A stretch of 64,000 bases of DNA from Pseudomonas sp. R5-89-07 (GTDB taxonomy: Bacteria > Pseudomonadota > Gammaproteobacteria > Pseudomonadales > Pseudomonadaceae), in assembly GCF_003851685.1 (NCBI RefSeq), contig NZ_CP027727.1:434001-498000 (forward strand), read 5' to 3'. The position numbers were made by a program, and so were the translations under genes. The notes under the pieces are model-generated. The model worked only from the letters and a program-made list of their open reading frames with translations. It did not search any database and was not told the origin of the DNA. Shown piece by piece: positions 58,521 to 64,000 of the stretch; the first letter of the stretch is position 1, and each line of letters begins with the position of its first letter.

Positions 58521-59488
58521 GCCTGCCCCGGCTCGACTTTTCCGCACTCTCCCACAACGCTGCAAAATGGCCCTGGCCTGGAAGGGGCCTGCTTGGCTGC
58601 GTGCTGGCCGGCCTGGTGCTGTTGATAGGCGAGGTGTTGTACCTGGGGCCTTCGCGGGAGCGATTGCACGGGGCCGAGGTGCGGGAGCAAGTGCTGCGGC
58701 AACAGCTTGACGAAAAAACCGGTGCGGCCGCCGACCTTGAGGCGTACACCGAGCAAGTCAAGGTGATGGAAGAGGCTGTCGCGGGCCTTGAAGGACAGTT
58801 GCCCGGTGAGTCTGCAGTACCGGCCCTGCTTGAAGACATCGCTCGGCTGGCGGTTGCCAAAGGCGTTTGGGTCGAGGGCGTCGAGGTACTGGAGGAGGCG
58901 TTGCTGCCGTTCCATATCGAGCAGCCCTTGAAGATGGGCGCTACCGGGGCGTATCACGACCTTGCGGCGTTCGTCAGTGCCCTGGGTGGGTTGCAGCGCA
59001 TTGTCACGGTGCATGACGTGGCGTTGCGGCCTGGGGGTGCCTTGTTACGTCTTGAGCTGCTGGCCAAGGCCTATCGAAGCACGTCCCAGGCAGGTAAAGC
59101 GTCCCACACAGTCGTCCCGGCCCCGCGCTTTGTCTATGACTCATCTTCCCTGCGCGACCCATTCCAGCTGCTGGCCTTGCAACCGGACCACATACCTGGG
59201 CGACCAGCCCTTGCACCGGATCTCACTCGGCCCCGCGGGCTGCTGGAGGGCATTGCAATCGATCGGTTCAACATGGTCGGTACGCTGTCGGGCGGTGGGC
59301 AGACCTACGCGTTGTTGCGTGCCGGATCGACCGTGCATCGGCTGGCGGTCGGTGACTACCTCGGGCCGGATCATGGCCGGGTCATGTCCATTCAGGAGGG
59401 ACATGTCGAACTGCTCGAGCGCTTTCCCGATGAACAGGGCCTCTGGCTGGAGCGTCCACGAACATTGGTGCTAAACGTCAACTCATAA
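58517..59488 (+). CDS. PilO-PilP fusion protein
   Basis: Single 323-residue protein that joins two normally separate components. Residues 1-190 are PilO-like: a span near 22-43, a coiled coil, then a ferredoxin-like domain ending LELLAKAYRS. Residues about 205-323 are the PilP beta domain: SLRDPFQLL, then DRFNMVGTLSGGGQTYALL, VHRLAVGDYLG and LERPRTLVL. The lipoprotein signal and Cys that anchor PilP are gone. The linker near 190-204 is short and Ser/Ala-rich. The fusion would tether the secretin-contacting PilP domain directly to the inner membrane through PilO. Confidence 0.88.
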   Translation: MSLPRLDFSALSHNAAKWPWPGRGLLGCVLAGLVLLIGEVLYLGPSRERLHGAEVREQVLRQQLDEKTGAAADLEAYTEQVKVMEEAVAGLEGQLPGESAVPALLEDIARLAVAKGVWVEGVEVLEEALLPFHIEQPLKMGATGAYHDLAAFVSALGGLQRIVTVHDVALRPGGALLRLELLAKAYRSTSQAGKASHTVVPAPRFVYDSSSLRDPFQLLALQPDHIPGRPALAPDLTRPRGLLEGIAIDRFNMVGTLSGGGQTYALLRAGSTVHRLAVGDYLGPDHGRVMSIQEGHVELLERFPDEQGLWLERPRTLVLNVNS

Positions 59489-59500
59489 CGGAATCAAACA

Positions 59501-60883
59501 ATGAAAAGGATTTTCTCGTCCTTCGGTGTGGCGCTATGGATAGCGTTCACGGCGCCGATGGCTGCTGCTGTACCCAATCGCGTCGACCTGATCCACCTGC
59601 CGCCGCCCGAAAGCCCACCTGCGGTGGGTTATACGGGCGACAGACTGAGCCTTAATTTTCAGAACATCGAATTGCGCGCGGCGTTGCAGCAGATCGCCGA
59701 CGTCGCAGGCCTCAACCTGGTGGCCGGGGACGAAGTGCAAGGTTCGATCACCCTGCGGCTCAAGGATGTGCCCTGGGACCAGGCGCTGGACCTGGTGTTG
59801 CAAGCCAAGGGCCTGGATAAACGCGTGAAGGCCGGCGTATTGCTGGTGGCTCCCGCCGATGAAATGGCCGCTCGTGAACTGCTGACGCTGGAGGCGCGCA
59901 AGCAGTTGGCGGAGCTGGCGCCGTTACGTCGGGAATTGCTGCAGGTCAATTACGCCAAGGCAGCCGACCTGGCCAAGCTGTTCCAGTCAGTGACCGGCTT
60001 TGAAGGCGCGACCGACGAGCGCGGTTCGGTGGCGGTAGATGATCGCACCAACAACATCATTGCCTACCAGACCAGTGAGCGGCTGGAGGAACTGCGACGG
60101 ATCGTGGCGCAGTTGGACGTGCCGGTGCGCCAGGTGATGATCGAGGCACGCATCGTCGAGGCCAATGTCGATTACGACAAAAGCCTGGGCGCACGCTGGG
60201 GCGGGCGCCTGGATCGCGGCAATTGGAGCGCTGGCGGGATTCCCAAGCCCCAGGCGGACGGTGCACAGCCCCCCGAGAACCCACCCAGCTCACCCTTTGT
60301 CGACCTGGGTTCGCTGACCGGCACCTCTGGCCTGGGGCTGGCCTTTATCACCAACAACCTGCTGCTCGACCTCGAACTGACCGCCATGGAAAAATCCGGC
60401 AATGGTGAAATCGTCTCGCAGCCCAAGGTGGTCACCTCCGACAAGGAAACCGCGCGCATCCTCAAGGGCACCGAGATTCCCTACCAGGAATCCACGTCCC
60501 AGGGCGCTACCTCGGTCTCGTTCAAGGAAGCCTCGCTGTCGCTGGAGGTCACGCCGCAGATCACCCCCGACGACCATGTGATCATGGAGGTCAAGGTCAC
60601 CAAGGACGAGCCCGACTATCTGAACAAACTCAACGACGTTCCACCGATCAAGAAAAACGAGGTCAACGCCAAGGTCCTGGTCAAGGATGGCGAGACCATT
60701 GTCATCGGCGGGGTTTTCTCCAATACCCAAAGCAAAGTGCTAGATAAAGTGCCATTTTTGGGCGATGTGCCGTATCTTGGCCGCCTTTTCCGGCGCGATG
60801 TGCGGGCGGAGAAAAAATCCGAGCTGCTGGTATTCCTGACTCCGCGTATCATGAATAACCAGGCGATTGCTGTGAGTCGTTGA
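59501..60883 (+). CDS. pilQ: Short type IV pilus-type secretin PilQ/HofQ-like
   Basis: Outer-membrane secretin. A signal peptide (cut near MAAAVP) is followed by an STN/N0 domain ([24 protein letters not shown]), an N1 domain around [15 protein letters not shown], and the secretin beta-barrel domain ending [16 protein letters not shown]. At 460 residues it lacks the N-terminal AMIN domains of the roughly 714-residue P. aeruginosa PilQ. In size it resembles E. coli HofQ and Haemophilus ComE. It could still form a gated pore, but peptidoglycan anchoring by AMIN is absent. Confidence 0.92.
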   Translation: MKRIFSSFGVALWIAFTAPMAAAVPNRVDLIHLPPPESPPAVGYTGDRLSLNFQNIELRAALQQIADVAGLNLVAGDEVQGSITLRLKDVPWDQALDLVLQAKGLDKRVKAGVLLVAPADEMAARELLTLEARKQLAELAPLRRELLQVNYAKAADLAKLFQSVTGFEGATDERGSVAVDDRTNNIIAYQTSERLEELRRIVAQLDVPVRQVMIEARIVEANVDYDKSLGARWGGRLDRGNWSAGGIPKPQADGAQPPENPPSSPFVDLGSLTGTSGLGLAFITNNLLLDLELTAMEKSGNGEIVSQPKVVTSDKETARILKGTEIPYQESTSQGATSVSFKEASLSLEVTPQITPDDHVIMEVKVTKDEPDYLNKLNDVPPIKKNEVNAKVLVKDGETIVIGGVFSNTQSKVLDKVPFLGDVPYLGRLFRRDVRAEKKSELLVFLTPRIMNNQAIAVSR

Positions 60884-60887
60884 TTCT

Positions 60888-61406
60888 GTGCGAAATTTGA
60901 TTCTTGTAGGGCCGATGGGCGCTGGAAAAAGCACCATCGGCCGTTTGCTGGCCAAAGAGCTGCGCCTGCCATTCAAAGATTCCGACAAGGAAATTGAATT
61001 GCGCACGGGTGCCAATATCCCATGGATCTTCGATAAGGAAGGCGAACTGGGCTTTCGCGACCGCGAGCAGGCGATGATTGCCGAGCTGTGCGGCTGCGAT
61101 GGCGTGGTATTGGCCACCGGCGGTGGCGCGGTGATGCGCGACGAAAACCGCCGCGCCCTGCATGCCGGTGGACGCGTGGTCTATCTGCATGCCTCGGTCG
61201 AGCAGCAGGTGGGTCGCACCGCCCGTGATCGCAATCGCCCGTTGCTGCGCACGGCCAACCCGGAAAAAACCCTGCGCGACCTGCTTGCGCTGCGCGATCC
61301 GCTGTATCGGGAAATCGCCGATCTGGTGGTGGAAACCGATGAACGGCCGCCTCGAATGGTGGTACTCGATATCCTTGAGCGCCTGCAACGGCTACCACCC
61401 CGTTAA
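60888..61406 (+). CDS. aroK: Shikimate kinase AroK
   Basis: Phosphorylates shikimate at O3 in the aromatic pathway. The P-loop GPMGAGKST (residues 8-16), DSDKEIE and GGGAVMR are diagnostic. The GTG at 60888 comes 4 bases after the pilQ stop and gives 172 residues. Followed by aroB, as in most gammaproteobacteria. Confidence 0.96.
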   Translation: MRNLILVGPMGAGKSTIGRLLAKELRLPFKDSDKEIELRTGANIPWIFDKEGELGFRDREQAMIAELCGCDGVVLATGGGAVMRDENRRALHAGGRVVYLHASVEQQVGRTARDRNRPLLRTANPEKTLRDLLALRDPLYREIADLVVETDERPPRMVVLDILERLQRLPPR

Positions 61407-61531
61407 AGCCTGGCCGCAAATGCGCTATTCTCGGCGGCGCGCCATGACCTTGCGGGGTATGGCGTAGAGCCATCAGGCAGCGTCTGACCCAGGCGCTGCC
61501 GGTCGTCAAAATATCTTCAACGCGGGGACAC

Positions 61532-62632
61532 ATGCAGACACTTAAGGTCGATCTAGGCGAGCGCAGCTACCCGATCCATATTGGCGAAGGTCTGTTGGAC
61601 CAGCCTGAGCTGCTCGCACCGCATATTGCCGGTCGGCAAGTGGCGATCATCTCCAATGAAACGGTGGCGCCGCTTTATCTGGAGCGCCTGAGCCGTAGCC
61701 TGGCAGCGTACTCGGTGATCTCGGTGATCCTGCCCGACGGCGAAGCCCACAAGAACTGGGAAACCCTGCAACTGATCTTCGATGGCCTGCTGACCGCGCG
61801 GCATGACCGCCGTACTACCGTGGTCGCCCTGGGCGGCGGTGTGATCGGCGACATGGCCGGCTTCGCGGCTGCCTGCTACCAGCGTGGCGTGGACTTCATA
61901 CAGGTGCCGACCACGTTGCTGTCCCAGGTCGATTCGTCGGTGGGCGGCAAGACCGGCATCAATCACCCACTGGGCAAGAACATGGTCGGTGCGTTCTATC
62001 AGCCGCAGGCCGTGCTGATCGACACCGCGACCCTTAACACCCTGCCGCCTCGCGAGCTGTCGGCGGGCCTGGCCGAAGTCATCAAGTACGGGCTGATTTG
62101 CGACGAGCCCTTCCTGACCTGGCTGGAAGAACACATGGACGCCTTGCGCGCCCTTGACCAGGTCGCACTCACCGAAGCGATTTCCCGCTCATGCGCAGCC
62201 AAGGCGCTGGTGGTGAATGCCGACGAACGGGAGTCCGGTGTACGCGCTACCCTGAACCTGGGCCACACCTTCGGCCATGCGATCGAAACGCACATGGGCT
62301 ATGGTGTGTGGCTGCATGGGGAAGCCGTAGCGGCTGGCACCGTGATGGCATTGGAGATGTCGCAGCGCCTGGGCTGGATCAGCGCCCAGGAGCGTGATCG
62401 CGGTATCCGTCTGTTCCAGCGCGCCGGTCTGCCGGTGATTCCGCCGTCAGAAATGACCGAGGCGGATTTCCTGGAACACATGGCAATAGACAAGAAAGTG
62501 ATCGACGGTCGACTGCGCCTGGTGCTGTTGCGCCACATGGGCGAAGCAGTGGTGACCGACGATTATCCGAAAGAGATTCTACAGGCCACGCTGGGAGCGG
62601 ATTACCGCGCCCTGGCCCAGCTCAAAGGTTAA
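61532..62632 (+). CDS. aroB: 3-dehydroquinate synthase AroB
   Basis: Cyclises DAHP to 3-dehydroquinate using NAD+ and a metal ion. [15 protein letters not shown], the substrate-binding [15 protein letters not shown] and the metal-binding [12 protein letters not shown] are intact. 366 residues, ATG preceded by GCGGGGAC. Nine bases separate it from damX. Confidence 0.97.
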   Translation: MQTLKVDLGERSYPIHIGEGLLDQPELLAPHIAGRQVAIISNETVAPLYLERLSRSLAAYSVISVILPDGEAHKNWETLQLIFDGLLTARHDRRTTVVALGGGVIGDMAGFAAACYQRGVDFIQVPTTLLSQVDSSVGGKTGINHPLGKNMVGAFYQPQAVLIDTATLNTLPPRELSAGLAEVIKYGLICDEPFLTWLEEHMDALRALDQVALTEAISRSCAAKALVVNADERESGVRATLNLGHTFGHAIETHMGYGVWLHGEAVAAGTVMALEMSQRLGWISAQERDRGIRLFQRAGLPVIPPSEMTEADFLEHMAIDKKVIDGRLRLVLLRHMGEAVVTDDYPKEILQATLGADYRALAQLKG

Positions 62633-62641
62633 CAAGACCCG

Positions 62642-64000
62642 ATGACTAGTTTGCATGCCGACGAGGCGTTCCTCGGCCATTACCACCTGAGCCACGACCC
62701 TTTCGCGCCTCGGGTGCCAGGTTTCAAATTCTTCCCTGCCCAGCGCAAGCCGGTGCTGGGGCAACTGCATCATCTCGCGCGCTACAGCCAGTTGCTGCTG
62801 GTAGTCACGGGGCCGTTGGGCAGCGGCAAGACCTTGCTGCGCCAGGCGCTGGTCGCCAGCACCAACAAGCAATCGGTGCAGAGCGTTGTGGTCTCGGCCC
62901 GTGGTGCCGGTGATGCGGCCGGCGTGCTGCGCCAGGTGGCGCAGGCGCTGGACGTCGCCAACGCCGAGCCCAACGCGATCCTCAAGCAGGTGGTGCAACT
63001 GGGCCTGACCGGCCAGGAAGTCTATCTGCTGGTGGATGATGCCGAGCAGCTCGATGAGTCCGCCCTGGAAGCACTGTTGGCGCTGGCCGCGGGTACGCCG
63101 GAAGGTCGCCCCCATGTGTTCCTGTTTGGCGAGTCATCGTTGATCGCCGATCTGGAGCAGATCAGCGGTGAGCAAGAGCTGTTTCACGTCATCGAATTGC
63201 AGCCGTACGAAGAAGAAGAAACCCGCGAATACCTGGCGCAGCGCCTCGAAGGTGCCGGGGCCGGTATCGAACTTTTCACCGCTGCGCAGATCTCTGATAT
63301 TCACGAAAGCTCCGATGGCTGGCCTGGCAACATCAATCAGGTTGCCCGCGATGCAATGATCGAAGCCATGATTGCCAGCCGCTCCGCGGTCAAGCGTCCA
63401 AAGATGGGGTTCACTATGCCTAAGAAGCACGTATTGGCTATTTCCGCCGTTGTCGTGGTCGCTGTCGCCGCCGCCTGGTTGATCCCAGGTCGCAGCAAGG
63501 CACCGACAACCGCCGGCGCGCCAACCGAACAGGCGCAGTTGCCACTGGGCAAGCCCACGCCAAATGTCGAATTCGCCAACTCTGGCCAACCGACCAACCT
63601 GCCGATGGTCGGCCAACCTGTGATGCGCGGCCCGCTGGCTGAAGAAGCCGGTGGCATCTCCGAAGGCGACGACGGCGTGCCGGTGGAAGGCTCCAGCGCC
63701 ACGCCGCCGACCGTGACCACCACCGCGCCGCCTGCGGGCGTGCCTGCCGGTACGCCAGCGACCCCAGTTGCACCGGTTGCCAAGCCTACCCCGGCACCGA
63801 CGGTTGCCACAGCCAAGCCTGCGCCGGCCGCCAAGCCCGCTCCAACACCTGCTCCAGCGGCCAAGCCTGCTGAAAAGCCTGCGGCCACCGTTGCCAAGGC
63901 CGGTGCTGCCGGCAGCAGCTGGTACAGCAGCCAGCCTACCGGCAACTTCGTGGTGCAGATCCTCGGCACCAGCTCCGAGGCCAACGCCCAGGCGTTCGTC
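62642..64000 (+). CDS. damX: DamX-like AAA/SPOR-domain protein (cut by window end)
   Basis: Cell-division-associated bitopic protein; 453 codons are visible and the gene continues past the window. An N-terminal ExeA-like AAA ATPase domain carries Walker A (GPLGSGKT, residues 57-64) and a Walker B-like YLLVDDAEQL. One span (about 261-283) is followed by a Pro/Ala/Thr-rich periplasmic linker with AKPAP repeats. The SPOR domain starts near residue 437 (NFVVQILGTSSEANAQAF). Enteric DamX is the closest counterpart by context (aroK-aroB-damX). Confidence 0.9.
   Translation, partial: MTSLHADEAFLGHYHLSHDPFAPRVPGFKFFPAQRKPVLGQLHHLARYSQLLLVVTGPLGSGKTLLRQALVASTNKQSVQSVVVSARGAGDAAGVLRQVAQALDVANAEPNAILKQVVQLGLTGQEVYLLVDDAEQLDESALEALLALAAGTPEGRPHVFLFGESSLIADLEQISGEQELFHVIELQPYEEEETREYLAQRLEGAGAGIELFTAAQISDIHESSDGWPGNINQVARDAMIEAMIASRSAVKRPKMGFTMPKKHVLAISAVVVVAVAAAWLIPGRSKAPTTAGAPTEQAQLPLGKPTPNVEFANSGQPTNLPMVGQPVMRGPLAEEAGGISEGDDGVPVEGSSATPPTVTTTAPPAGVPAGTPATPVAPVAKPTPAPTVATAKPAPAAKPAPTPAPAAKPAEKPAATVAKAGAAGSSWYSSQPTGNFVVQILGTSSEANAQAFV

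Overview
The window is a 64 kb stretch of chromosome from a Pseudomonas of the fluorescens group. The evidence is the hut, pha, tat-his and mrcA-pil-aroKB-damX gene orders, GC-rich coding, and dense copies of the REP/REPIN family built on a GTGGGAGGGGGCTTGC arm. The species name is an inference. Nearly all of it is coding. I see no tRNA, rRNA, CRISPR array, prophage or insertion sequence.

Region 1 (1-16717): a blc lipocalin gene, then a complete histidine-utilisation (hut) locus. hutF is divergent from hutCD. Next come hutU, an NCS1-type (probable urocanate) permease, a glycine-betaine-like ABC transporter (hutXWV), two histidase paralogues, an APC-type histidine permease, hutI and hutG. This is the five-step route: histidine to urocanate (HutH), imidazolonepropionate (HutU), formiminoglutamate (HutI), formylglutamate (HutF), glutamate (HutG). 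HutC operators (TGTA-N2-TACA) lie between hutF and hutC and over the predicted start point of a sigma-54-type promoter ahead of hutU. The first histidase paralogue has lost exactly the Ala-Ser-Gly triad that forms the MIO cofactor.

Region 2 (16839-30655): a proline iminopeptidase-dtd pair, the opgGH periplasmic glucan operon, and a polar amino-acid ABC system with two tandem solute-binding proteins. Two large paralogous chemoreceptors on the minus strand follow.

Region 3 (30861-36829, minus strand): rsmE, tatCBA, hisE, hisI, and the ubiquinone genes ubiB-ubiJ-ubiE.

Region 4 (36974-46535): the medium-chain-length polyhydroxyalkanoate locus. A small PHA-associated protein, phaI and phaF run rightward and converge on phaD-phaC2-phaZ-phaC1, which run leftward. 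A DUF971 gene and hslVU follow.

Region 5 (46794-54433): an FtsN-like SPOR protein, argS, priA, rpmE, a secreted SNase-like nuclease and a short-form malic enzyme.

Region 6 (54633-64000): mrcA, divergent from a reduced pilMNO(P)Q cluster, then aroK, aroB and damX (cut by the window end). The pil cluster is the most unusual part. PilM has an in-frame internal loss of about 135 residues, PilO and PilP are fused into one protein without a lipobox, and PilQ lacks the usual AMIN region. Its place next to mrcA and aroKB-damX matches the enterobacterial hofMNOPQ locus.
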